In this document: positions 47,684 to 56,011 of the stretch, piece by piece | Position numbering within the stretch: position 1 is the stretch's first letter | Layout of the letters: each line of letters opens with the position of its first letter | Source of the DNA: an uncultured bacterium | GTDB lineage: Bacteria > Myxococcota_A > Bradymonadia > UBA7976 > VGTA01 | NCBI GenBank assembly: GCA_943788935.1 | Contig: CALSSE010000011.1 | Span: forward strand, 62,001-126,000 | DNA length: 64,000 nucleotides | Direction: 5' to 3' | Program-made: the position numbers and the translations under genes | The notes under the pieces: model-generated | Database searches by the model: none | The model's input: the letters and a program-made list of their open reading frames with translations, nothing else | Told to the model about the DNA's origin: nothing

Positions 47684-50357
47684 AGTTGAGCGCGCCTGAG
47701 GTACAAGAGGGGTCGATCATCTGCTCTTGCTCTAAGCACTCCACTCTAGAGAGTGTTCCGGCCGCGTCAGCTTCGTACTCTGCGGCGCAGTCGATATAAA
47801 ACTGAGCTTCATCGAGAGGAGGTAGACCAAGCATGGCGAGCACCGAGTCGAAATCGCAGAGCTGCAAGATCGCCCAGCTGCGCTGACAAACCTCAGCCGA
47901 GGCGCCTCCAAACTGACCGATGAAACAAGCGTCTAGGGACTCTTCTTCACAGACAGCATCATCGATACACTCGCTAATGGCGCTCTCGGCATCGTCTCCA
48001 ATGGCGAGGACGACTCCACCACATTGATCAGCGCACGCATTGAGATCGGTGAAGCGCTGTCCTTCGCCAGTAACCGTGCAGGCAGAATCCAGGTCTTGGC
48101 AAGCGCGTAAACAGTCTACGGGCGAAACCGCTTCTTGATCTTGACAGCGATCGATTGTATCGCAGCCAGCGATCTCAGTGCAGACTGCTCGAAGCCTATC
48201 TCCGCTGTTGTCCTCAATACAACGAGCGTGGCATGTGTAGAGGTCAATCATAGGATCACATGACTTGAGCGCGTCACAATATTGGGCGCACGCTGGGGTA
48301 GGCTCTGGCACAGGGAAACCTAAACATTCAGCGACGCCACCACAGCCGATGTCACGTTGTTCTGCGTTCAGAGCGCATATTATAGCTTGATCAGGGACAT
48401 CTCCAAGCTCACAAGCAGCGACACAGTCGCTCGCGAGTTCACCGCTCAATGGTAAAGCGCAGGTATTGGCGAGCTCGCAGAGAGTAACGCAAGAATCGCT
48501 CGGCTCTCTAAAACATGCAGAGACCTCTCCGCATGTTAACGCCTCTGTGTCTAGAGCGGCGATACAGTCGCGAGCAGGGATAAACTCAGCGCTCTGATCT
48601 GCGCCTAACTCCCCTCTCGCACAAGAGAGGACACAGTCCTCGGTCGGCGCTCCCGTGAGGTCTCCATCAATACATCCAGCAGCATAAGCGCAGTAGTTAA
48701 TGCATCCTTGACCAGCGCTAGTATCAACTTGACACTCAGCGATTAGGTCGCATCGCTCACTGCTGTTGACGCAGGCGAGAGCGGGGAGATGAGACTCAGG
48801 GTTGTATAGTTCTGCATTATCACACTGTGTGATACAGCTTGGATCTGCGAGGCCACATTCAGCGAGAGGTTGGCAATAGTCATCACAATTGGGCGCTTCA
48901 GGGATTTGGCAGAGAGAGGAGGATTCGCAAGATAGTAGCGCGCCACATGTACGCTCTCTTCGGCTTCTCTCTGTAGCATATCGATTCGCGCAGCGAGCCA
49001 AACACTCTCCTTCTTCTTCTACGCCACAGCTTGCGCGCTGAGCACAGAGGTCAGCACAAGCATCGCTCTCACCCAATCCAGAGACGCAAGCGCTGAAGCT
49101 CTCACAGGAGTCAACCTCTATACAAGCGACTTGAGCTTGAAAGGGGGCGAAGGCGCTAGGATCTTCGTCATTGGAGGCCGCTTCGCACTCCTCGACGCAG
49201 TCAAATTCGCTCTGTCCCATAGGGAGTGTCCCGCAAAGTGAGCCAATAAAGCAGTAGTCGCCACAAGCATTTGTTGCCGGTGGGGCGGTGGCGGAGAAGC
49301 AATCGGTGAGCTCCGCTGAGCAATCCATCTCTAAGCTCTGAGTTAAACAATTGATGCCCTCTGGACTGAGCTCTCGGAGCGCGTTGTTGGCGATTTCCGG
49401 GCACACACCCTCAGCGAATACCTCACACGCTTCAGCGGCGGTACAGACTAGCTCCGCTGATTCATTAGCGGGTTCGGTCGGTGGGAGGAGACAAGCATCG
49501 ATCTCTTCACAACCATTAGCGTTCATTACACAGTTTCGACGCTGCTCTTGGCGATACGCGGCAAGGGCATCTGCAGAGGGGGCTTCAGTGAGACACTCAA
49601 CAGTACAACTGGTGACATCGAGGCTGTCATCACAGCCTGCTTGGGCTTGGCAAATACTGTAGCAATCCCCCCCTCTCGTCTCTAATATACAGTGATCAAA
49701 GAAGCTAGGATCATCACAGAGTCGACGCTCATTAGACTGTACACAGCTAGAGATCTGTCTCGCCCATGACTCATCGCCGCAGGCTGTACTGCAGTTACCC
49801 ATTTGAGTGATAGAGGTGGGGAGCTGATAATCGATCTCACAGAGGTCGAGTTGGGCACAGGCCTCGTCACACGATGGGAGGGGAGCAGGAGGGATACGAC
49901 ACGCCGAGATGGTCTCACATGGCTCTAACTTTAGACAGGAGACATAGCTCCTAAATCGTTGTTCTTCCCAATCTTCACCCATACAGCCGCTGAGGCACTC
50001 TCCCCAAGGATGCTCGTCCGGCGCTTCGCATATCTCATAGACTCCACAGAGCTCTTCGCAGGTCTCAATCGTCCGCACTCGAGGAGGTTCTGTTCCGGCA
50101 TTGGCTCCAGCGGTGACTCCAGCGTTGGTTCCAGCCATGACTCCAGCGTTCGCTCCAGCCTCGACTCCTGCTTCGGTTCCTGCATCATTCCCAGAGGCGA
50201 CTCCGGCTTCCGTACCTGCTTCTTCACCACCTACGCGTACGATCGGCTTGTCATCTCCTCCACCACCCTCATCATCACAGGCTGCTAAACTAAAGGCGAA
50301 AGCTAACAGTATCCAAGGCGAGTATCTCTCTCGCATAATTACTCGAAAAAAGTTCAT
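47670..50357 (-). CDS. Cys-rich repeat lipoprotein of unknown function
   Basis: An 895-residue lipoprotein: signal peptide with lipobox LAAC (Cys27), an acidic/Gly stretch, a tetrapeptide AGxx linker (11 copies, residues ~47-90), then about 12 imperfect repeats of ~55-65 residues. Each repeat has 6-8 Cys in a pattern such as CDEACAQLDLC...CSTAC...C. The spacing suggests small disulfide-bonded helical hairpins on the cell surface. I know of no characterised homologue; similar Cys-rich repeat lipoproteins are common in Myxococcota-type genomes. GAGGAGA lies ~8 nt before the ATG, supporting this start over the ATG at 50336. Binding or scaffolding is a guess. Confidence 0.78.
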   Translation of the reverse strand: MNFFRVIMRERYSPWILLAFAFSLAACDDEGGGGDDKPIVRVGGEEAGTEAGVASGNDAGTEAGVEAGANAGVMAGTNAGVTAGANAGTEPPRVRTIETCEELCGVYEICEAPDEHPWGECLSGCMGEDWEEQRFRSYVSCLKLEPCETISACRIPPAPLPSCDEACAQLDLCEIDYQLPTSITQMGNCSTACGDESWARQISSCVQSNERRLCDDPSFFDHCILETRGGDCYSICQAQAGCDDSLDVTSCTVECLTEAPSADALAAYRQEQRRNCVMNANGCEEIDACLLPPTEPANESAELVCTAAEACEVFAEGVCPEIANNALRELSPEGINCLTQSLEMDCSAELTDCFSATAPPATNACGDYCFIGSLCGTLPMGQSEFDCVEECEAASNDEDPSAFAPFQAQVACIEVDSCESFSACVSGLGESDACADLCAQRASCGVEEEGECLARCANRYATERSRRERTCGALLSCESSSLCQIPEAPNCDDYCQPLAECGLADPSCITQCDNAELYNPESHLPALACVNSSERCDLIAECQVDTSAGQGCINYCAYAAGCIDGDLTGAPTEDCVLSCARGELGADQSAEFIPARDCIAALDTEALTCGEVSACFREPSDSCVTLCELANTCALPLSGELASDCVAACELGDVPDQAIICALNAEQRDIGCGGVAECLGFPVPEPTPACAQYCDALKSCDPMIDLYTCHARCIEDNSGDRLRAVCTEIAGCDTIDRCQDQEAVSPVDCLRACQDLDSACTVTGEGQRFTDLNACADQCGGVVLAIGDDAESAISECIDDAVCEEESLDACFIGQFGGASAEVCQRSWAILQLCDFDSVLAMLGLPPLDEAQFYIDCAAEYEADAAGTLSRVECLEQEQMIDPSCTSGALNCGFF
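50088..50219 (-). repeat. 12-bp degenerate tandem repeat, 11 copies (AGxx linker)
   Basis: This tract encodes eleven Ala-Gly-x-x tetrapeptides (AGTE, AGVE, AGAN, AGVM, AGTN and others, one as SGND) just after the lipobox of the Cys-rich lipoprotein, probably a flexible spacer from the membrane. Confidence 0.85.
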
Positions 50358-50522
50358 CTCTAGATTCTCCTCTGATGTGGACGTAATGATTGTTTAAGGT
50401 CTCGTGAGCTGAGATACCAAAAGTCGATGCGCTTGTGGTAGTTTTTTCATCTCAATTCATTACTTATTGAACTGAAACATCACATCTCATTCAAATTAAT
50501 GATTCAATAGAAGGATAGAGCG

Positions 50523-51320
50523 ATGATTATTTTATTGTCCCCAGCAAAGACCCTAGACTTTGAGAGTGAACCCTCCTTGATGGAGCTCCCCACAAAGCAG
50601 CCACCGCTCCTCGATCAGAGTCGAGAGCTCATCAAACGTTTACAAGGCTTTAACGAAGCTCAGTTGAGTGAACTCATGGGCTTGAGCGATAAACTCTCTA
50701 CACTTAATGTTAAGCGCTATCAACAATGGAGTGGAGAGGGGGATAAGCCCGCGATCTATGCTTTTAAGGGTGATGTCTATCAAGGTTTAAACGCCCAAAG
50801 TATGAGCAGAGAGCTGATCGATGTCGCTGAGCGACGAGTCCTGATCCTCTCCGGACTTTATGGGGCTCTCTCTCCCTTAACTCAGATCGAACCTCACCGC
50901 TTAGAGATGGGGACTAAGTTGGAGACGGAATATGGTAAAAACCTATATCAGTTTTGGGGAGAGAGAGTCACTGAAGAGGTCAATAAAGCGCTCGCATCTA
51001 ACGCTTCTCAGCAGGTCATAAATCTAGCCTCAAAAGAATATAGTAAAGTCATCAAGAGCGCTAAGCTGAACGCGGAGGTGATCACCCCAGTCTTCAAAGA
51101 TGAAAAGGGGGGGCAATACAAGATTATCAGCTTCTTCGCTAAGCGAGCGAGGGGCTTATTGACTCGCCACCTCTTAGAAGTCGTTGGTGAGACAACTCAA
51201 AATAAACAAAGGGGCCTCGAGAGCTTCACCAGCGCAGGATATCGATTTAATCCTGATGGCTCGACCCTAGAGGCCCCTCTGTTTTTACGCTCTGAAGCCG
51301 ATCGACTTCAGTACAGCTGA
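50523..51320 (+). CDS. yaaA: Peroxide stress protein YaaA (DUF328/UPF0246)
   Basis: A 265-residue YaaA-family protein. It starts with the hallmark MIILLSPAKTLDF and contains FKGDVYQGLNA, ILSGLYGALSPL, IEPHRLEMGTKL, and the basic C-terminal stretch IISFFAKRARGLLTRHLLE. E. coli YaaA limits intracellular free iron and so protects DNA and protein during peroxide stress; it binds DNA in vitro. Full length relative to the family (~257 aa). AAGGA lies seven bases before the ATG. It stands alone, convergent with atpE (7 bp between stops), so its expression is probably independent; no OxyR-like site was evident by eye. Confidence 0.95.
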   Translation: MIILLSPAKTLDFESEPSLMELPTKQPPLLDQSRELIKRLQGFNEAQLSELMGLSDKLSTLNVKRYQQWSGEGDKPAIYAFKGDVYQGLNAQSMSRELIDVAERRVLILSGLYGALSPLTQIEPHRLEMGTKLETEYGKNLYQFWGERVTEEVNKALASNASQQVINLASKEYSKVIKSAKLNAEVITPVFKDEKGGQYKIISFFAKRARGLLTRHLLEVVGETTQNKQRGLESFTSAGYRFNPDGSTLEAPLFLRSEADRLQYS

Positions 51321-51327
51321 GGCTTGA

Positions 51328-51615
51328 TTAGCCTACGAGCTGGAAAGCGATGAGTAGCGCATAAATAACGAGAGACTCGATAAGCGCCAAAGAGAGAATG
51401 AGCGGAGTGAAGATGTCTCCACGAGCGCCAGGGTTACGAGCGATCCCCTCAAGAGCGGCAGCTGCTGCGCGGCCTTGACCGAGCGCACCACCGAAAGCAG
51501 CGACGCTAATGGCGATCGCAGCGGCGAGGTGACTGATAGGATTACCACCTTCAGCAAATACAGGGAGCGCGAAGAAGGTTACGGCGAGAAAAGGGATGAT
51601 CTTTGTGATCTTCAT
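51328..51615 (-). CDS. atpE: ATP synthase F0 subunit c
   Basis: A 95-residue c subunit, two helices joined by the conserved polar loop ARNPGA (59-64). The ion-binding carboxylate is E80 in [10 protein letters not shown]47 (33 residues earlier), S81 and Y85 match ligand positions Q32/E65/S66/Y70 of the Na+-type c-ring of Ilyobacter tartaricus, so sodium coupling is possible. The first ~22 residues ([21 protein letters not shown]) resemble a signal peptide and precede the usual c-subunit N-terminus, as in some other bacteria. The ATG at 51615 has AAGGAG eight bases before it; an in-frame ATG at 51669 is rejected. It lies downstream of atpB on the same strand but separated by a histidine kinase gene in reverse orientation. 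Confidence 0.94.
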   Translation of the reverse strand: MKITKIIPFLAVTFFALPVFAEGGNPISHLAAAIAISVAAFGGALGQGRAAAAALEGIARNPGARGDIFTPLILSLALIESLVIYALLIAFQLVG

Positions 51616-51975
51616 AATGATAACTCCTTGCTCATATTGAGCGAATGTAACCCCGAGTAGCGACAACACCTCTCTCTCTCTACCATCAACAGTTCGCTAG
51701 TTCCCAGGGTTAACAATCATGTGTGTTAGAATACTCACAGTAGGTGAGCGAGGTCGTACTATCCCAAGGACCGGGTGGAAGTCAAATGTTTATTTAAATC
51801 ATGAGTCATGACTATGTATTATTACCGAGTGAACGGGAATGGTAACAATGTGATGAGTCATAAAAGTAGTTGTACAGCTGGCTTCTCAAGCAGTACTCAT
51901 AATGTTCAGGGTTTACAGTGAACCTGTTCTATGTATAGGCTAACTTATGTTGAGTATACAGGTGGTTATCAATCA
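51616..51975. other. 360-bp intergenic region between atpE and the histidine kinase gene
   Basis: A gap between two divergent genes that must hold both promoters. It is AT-rich and includes a perfect 10-bp palindrome AGTCATGACT (near 51803-51812), a possible dyad operator. No tRNA, hairpin with a T-run, or ORF with supporting signals was seen. I could not assign -35/-10 boxes with confidence. Confidence 0.5.
51624..51629 (-). promoter_or_regulatory. Ribosome binding site of atpE
   Basis: AAGGAG on the minus strand, 8 nt before the ATG at 51615. It selects that codon over the in-frame ATG at 51669. Confidence 0.8.
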
Positions 51976-53505
51976 ATGAAGATGAAGACATATATAACGA
52001 TTGTATTGTTCGTCTCATCCTTGATTGGTGCAGGTGGTATATATTCTGTTTACCGAACATACCAAGTGGCAGAACTGTCCAATGATAATTTTATGGAGGT
52101 TCAGCTCGGCTTAACTAATATCAAGTTTATAAAAGAAGACATAAATAGGATCATCACAACCTGTGATCTTATATTTAACTCTTCCAATGGCCATAATGTT
52201 TATCTTATTCAACCCTCAATGACCATGATCAAGAACCTGAAGCATCGTTTAAATGTACTTCCAACTAATTTGGTAAAAAGTCAGAGCATATATTTATCAT
52301 TTGCAGATAAAATAGATCAGTTGTCTGAAATACTCCTAACGATAAAAAAAGGCGAACAAGATGGAAGTGAATATGATAAATATGAGAGCATAAGTTTTGA
52401 ATTTATTTCATTATACAAAGTCATTGCTAGCGATGCTGCAAAGCTATTTAAAGAACTTAAACTAGAGCTCGATGATAATAAAAAAACATTGCTCCATAGG
52501 GCAGTAATATTTATATCCCTATATGTTCTTTTCTTAATTTTCCTTGGGGGCTTTACTAGTCAAATTATCGTTCGGCCTGTGAGAGAGTTAAGCGAGAAGA
52601 CTTCTCTGCTTGTCTCGGGCGAATCGGAAGATATTATTACTCCATCGGGTCCTTTAGAACTTCAGCTTTTAGGAGAACACTTCACTAAACTTATTAATTC
52701 AGAAACAGATAAACGTCATGAGTTAATTAAGAAACAAATGGAGATCAAGACGCTCCTTTTAAAATCCTCAGAAGAGAAAGAGACATTAGAGAGGACCCTA
52801 ATCGAGCTCCACAAGGTGTCAGAGTCAAGAGATCATTTCCTCTCAGCGATGTCTCACGAGCTGAGGACACCGCTGAACCTTATTATTGGCTACAGCGAAG
52901 CCTTGCTTGATGACGTGTATGGAGAGCTCACAGATAAGCAGTTAAAAGTCATGGAGATAAGCTATCAGAGCGGTCAAAGGCTCCTCTTATTGATCTCAAA
53001 TACTCTTGAATATTCTCGTCTCCTCTCAGGAGATATGAAGCTCAATCCAGAAGAAGCTGAAGTCACAAAGATAATTGAGCATGTTTGCGAACGACTCAAA
53101 AAGACATATGCGCAAAAGAATGTTGAGTTATTGTACACCATTATCGATCGAACTTTAACGTTCAACATTAATGTCTGGGTACTGCAAACCCTCTTATTCA
53201 ATTTGTTAGATAATGCCTTCAAGTTTAGTTACCCTGGAGGTTCAGTCAGCTTACATATCGATGGAATCGATGAAGGCCTCTGTATCGTCGTATCAGATGA
53301 TGGTTTGGGCGTACCCAACGACTTGATAGAACAGATTAAAGTCCCCTTTTATCAAGTAGATCATGGTCTTAATCGACTACATGACGGGACAGGCTTGGGG
53401 CTCTCTATTGTGTCTGAGATTATCAAAAGCCAGAAGGGTCAACTTAATATAAGCACCGATGTTAACCAAGGGATGAAGGTCACCGTAGAGCTTCCCGTTG
53501 CTTAA
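51976..53505 (+). CDS. Membrane sensor histidine kinase, AT-rich
   Basis: A 509-residue sensor kinase. An N-terminal helix (TYITIVLFVSSLIGAGGIY) and a second at ~175-200 (VIFISLYVLFLIFLGGFTS) enclose a ~150-residue periplasmic helical sensor region without a known fold name. A HAMP-like linker and coiled coil follow. HisKA has FLSAMSHELRTPLN with the phospho-His, and HATPase_c has NLLDNAFKFS (N box), DDGLGVP (G1) and GTGLGLS (G2). No partner response regulator is adjacent. Base composition is low in the sensor half (18/60 G+C at 52081-52140, 19/60 at 52321-52380) against 30/60 at 52801-52860, suggesting recent transfer. It interrupts the atpB-atpE order. An in-frame ATG at 51931 is possible but lacks support. 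Confidence 0.9.
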   Translation: MKMKTYITIVLFVSSLIGAGGIYSVYRTYQVAELSNDNFMEVQLGLTNIKFIKEDINRIITTCDLIFNSSNGHNVYLIQPSMTMIKNLKHRLNVLPTNLVKSQSIYLSFADKIDQLSEILLTIKKGEQDGSEYDKYESISFEFISLYKVIASDAAKLFKELKLELDDNKKTLLHRAVIFISLYVLFLIFLGGFTSQIIVRPVRELSEKTSLLVSGESEDIITPSGPLELQLLGEHFTKLINSETDKRHELIKKQMEIKTLLLKSSEEKETLERTLIELHKVSESRDHFLSAMSHELRTPLNLIIGYSEALLDDVYGELTDKQLKVMEISYQSGQRLLLLISNTLEYSRLLSGDMKLNPEEAEVTKIIEHVCERLKKTYAQKNVELLYTIIDRTLTFNINVWVLQTLLFNLLDNAFKFSYPGGSVSLHIDGIDEGLCIVVSDDGLGVPNDLIEQIKVPFYQVDHGLNRLHDGTGLGLSIVSEIIKSQKGQLNISTDVNQGMKVTVELPVA

Positions 53506-53601
53506 ACGAGCGGCTTGATGCTCAAAGTTCATTGATCAGCGCTCTCCACAGAAGCTCAAGTTATACTCCGCTCTATGAATGAGCAGGCGACAACCTGACC
53601 C

Positions 53602-54372
53602 TCAGTGGTCGTGGCTGAGATCCTCGATCGCCATACCGATGTAAACCACGCTTAAGAGACAGAAGACCAGCGCTTGAACGATACAAACGATGGTACCGAG
53701 TACCATGACCGGTAGGGGGACAAAGAAGATCCCAAACCCAAGGAAGATGCTCAGCACTTTGTGGTCACCGACCATATTTCCGAAGAGTCGAAGAGTGAGA
53801 CTCACAGGGCGGGCGACATGGCCGATCAACTCGATGACCAAGATGAGGGGGGCGAGGACGAGAATAGGCCCCATCATGTGCTTAATATGCTCTATTCCAT
53901 TCTTCTGAAGACCGTAGACGTGAGTCGCGATGAAGACGATCAAGGCCATGACCACGTTGGTCGAGATGACGTCGGTTGGCGGAGTGAGCCCTGGGATGAG
54001 GCCGGCGAGATTAGAGAAGAGGATAAAGAAGGCCATGGTACCGATTAAAGGGAAGAAGTAGCGAGCCGCTGCCTTACCCATGACCCCCTCCATCATTCCT
54101 AGAGTCGACTCACAGAGTAACTCGACGAAGCTGCGGGCGTTGAATGAGGCCTCAGGGAAAGCGCTGTCCTCTGCTTTGGAGCGTCGCGAGCGGTAGCGGA
54201 GCGCAATAAATAGAGTAAACAGAGTCACTAAGATCGCCATAATGATGTGCGCTGAGCCATGGCTCTTCGTGCCCATTAATAGGCCTTCGCCAAGTGACTC
54301 GGTGAGGCTGTGATCAAGCTCTGTAACTTGAGGAAAGAGATAATGTAGGATCGTGCTTGGTCCGCTGCTCAT
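53602..54372 (-). CDS. atpB: ATP synthase F0 subunit a
   Basis: A 256-residue a subunit, the stator channel through which ions reach the c-ring. The essential Arg lies in the conserved SLTLRLFGNMVGDHKV, preceded by IELIGHVARPV. The FFILFSNLAGLIPGLTPPT and THVYGLQKNGIEHIKHMMGP segments are typical of deltaproteobacterial a subunits. Five to six hydrophobic helices fit the fold. No strong RBS is visible before the ATG. Normally atpB is followed directly by atpE and atpF; here a histidine kinase gene on the other strand separates atpB from atpE, and the remaining F-type genes are not in the window. Confidence 0.95.
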   Translation of the reverse strand: MSSGPSTILHYLFPQVTELDHSLTESLGEGLLMGTKSHGSAHIIMAILVTLFTLFIALRYRSRRSKAEDSAFPEASFNARSFVELLCESTLGMMEGVMGKAAARYFFPLIGTMAFFILFSNLAGLIPGLTPPTDVISTNVVMALIVFIATHVYGLQKNGIEHIKHMMGPILVLAPLILVIELIGHVARPVSLTLRLFGNMVGDHKVLSIFLGFGIFFVPLPVMVLGTIVCIVQALVFCLLSVVYIGMAIEDLSHDH

Positions 54373-54643
54373 AACTGTACTTAATATCCCTGACGGTGGT
54401 TAGATGGATCAAAGGAGGTATATATAATACCACCTCTACTTTTATATATGTGTTAGCTGATGGTGTGCTTATTGCTCGATTTTTCAAGAGAGGTCAAGTC
54501 TCTTCCACCTGTTAATGAATGAGCGCCTTGTATTTTCGATAGAGTAGGCTCTAGAGTTTGACTCGTCTCAATACGGGATAGACCTGCATTTACTAGTCAA
54601 CTCTTCCCCCCCTAGCGACCTACAGTACTTGAGGAGAACCATT

Positions 54644-56011
54644 ATGTGGTCAAAACGCACTTCCTACCTTCTCTCGTTGATCTTCAGCCTCATCTGTCTA
54701 AGCGCTTGTGGGGGCTGTCCTAAAGCTCAAAATGCATGGGAGAGCGCTAAGAGTGTTCCGAGTAGACTTAGATCTGGCCCGCAGTGGATGCTTGAAGTTC
54801 AGACTGAAGAGATCAGCTCTCGCCTCACTCGCTCCAAGAATAAAAGCTCGTTTAAGAAGAGTAAGATTAAACTGGAAACGCCTGTTCCAGGGGTTAAGTT
54901 AGCCCCGATCAAGTTTAAGTTGAGCGACTTTTATTGGGCGGTTGATGGAGAGGAGGGGGTCCTCAAGGTGACGATCTCTGCTTTGATCAAAGGCCAAGAG
55001 ATCCTTACCCTTCGGATGAGCGGTTCTTCTCCTATCCAGCTTGATACCAAAGCGAAGAAGTTACGACTTGAGGTAAGAGCGGATCAATTCAAGCGAGCAT
55101 CTCTTAAGTTAGGAGATGGGGCAGAGAGAGCGATGAGGAGAGCGCTCAAGAGGCAAGTTCCCAAAAAGTTTCGACATTTAGTCCCGAAAAAAGAGCTTAT
55201 TAAACTCGCTAAAAGAGCTCTCAAGAAGATCAGTCAAGAGGGGTACCCACTGATCCGCAAGAACATACTCAGCCCGCTAGGGACTCTTGCCAAATTAGAG
55301 TGGTCACTCCCTGACTACCCGATCACCAAGATGGCTGTCAAGGTCACTGATCAAGTGTGGCGTATTGGTCTGTGGACCACAATTAAAGCTGATGGCCTAG
55401 GCTCTAAGGCGATGAGTCGTGGAGTAGGGAGTCGCTCACTCAAAAGCGCAGGAGCACGCTTGTTCATCTCTGCACCATGGGTCGCTGCGGCCGGTAATTG
55501 GGCAATGGCTACTGGGAAGCTACCCTCTCGATTTAATCGAAGAGGTGAACCGACAAAGAAGGGAGCAGCGCGAGCGACGATGACCTGGAACCCTAGTAAA
55601 ACAGTCAAGCGTCCCCTCAAAATACACCTCTGGGCAGGAGCACAGAAGCCTCTTAACCTCTGTCTGTATGCGAGGGCGGGCGTGGACCCTGATCTTAAAA
55701 TAAAGAGCCGAAAACTGTCGATTAAAACCGCTGCCAAACTTGAGCGTGTGGAGGGTAACCCCTTGGCAAAAACCGCCGTAAACCTATCGGGGATCGGGGA
55801 ACGAACATTGAAGTGGCATCATCATTCCTCTGCCCCCTCAGCGATGAAGGTGGGTGGCTCAAAGCTGCCGCTTCGCTGGCTTAACGTCTCTCTTAACCGG
55901 AAATTCCTTATGGTTGGAATCGATATTGGTGGGGGAGAGCAAGCGAGCTTTGATCAAGTGGCTTTTGAAGAAGAGGCTATGGTCGCCTCAATGTCTCTAG
56001 CGCCTCTCTGA
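54644..56011 (+). CDS. Basic lipoprotein of unknown function
   Basis: A 455-residue predicted lipoprotein: MWSKRTSYLLSLIFSLICLS then the lipobox LSAC. GAGGAG (54631-54636) is a good RBS for the ATG at 54644; an in-frame TTG at 54629 would overlap it. The mature part is strikingly basic, with many Lys and Arg clusters (KSSFKKSKIKL, AMRRALKRQVPKKFRHLVPKK, KLAKRALKK). Beta-rich stretches (WRIGLWTTIKADG, LRWLNVSLNRKFLMVGIDIG) alternate with helices. I do not recognise a family; a lipid- or polyanion-binding envelope protein would fit but is a guess. Its 3' end overlaps the convergent ceramidase-like gene by 35 bp. Confidence 0.72.
   Translation: MWSKRTSYLLSLIFSLICLSACGGCPKAQNAWESAKSVPSRLRSGPQWMLEVQTEEISSRLTRSKNKSSFKKSKIKLETPVPGVKLAPIKFKLSDFYWAVDGEEGVLKVTISALIKGQEILTLRMSGSSPIQLDTKAKKLRLEVRADQFKRASLKLGDGAERAMRRALKRQVPKKFRHLVPKKELIKLAKRALKKISQEGYPLIRKNILSPLGTLAKLEWSLPDYPITKMAVKVTDQVWRIGLWTTIKADGLGSKAMSRGVGSRSLKSAGARLFISAPWVAAAGNWAMATGKLPSRFNRRGEPTKKGAARATMTWNPSKTVKRPLKIHLWAGAQKPLNLCLYARAGVDPDLKIKSRKLSIKTAAKLERVEGNPLAKTAVNLSGIGERTLKWHHHSSAPSAMKVGGSKLPLRWLNVSLNRKFLMVGIDIGGGEQASFDQVAFEEEAMVASMSLAPL

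Noticed and set aside
54417..54431. GGTAT-ATATA-ATACC palindrome upstream of atpB, considered as an operator or promoter
   Set aside because: A 5-bp stem in an AT-rich gap could occur by chance, and no paired -35 box was convincing.
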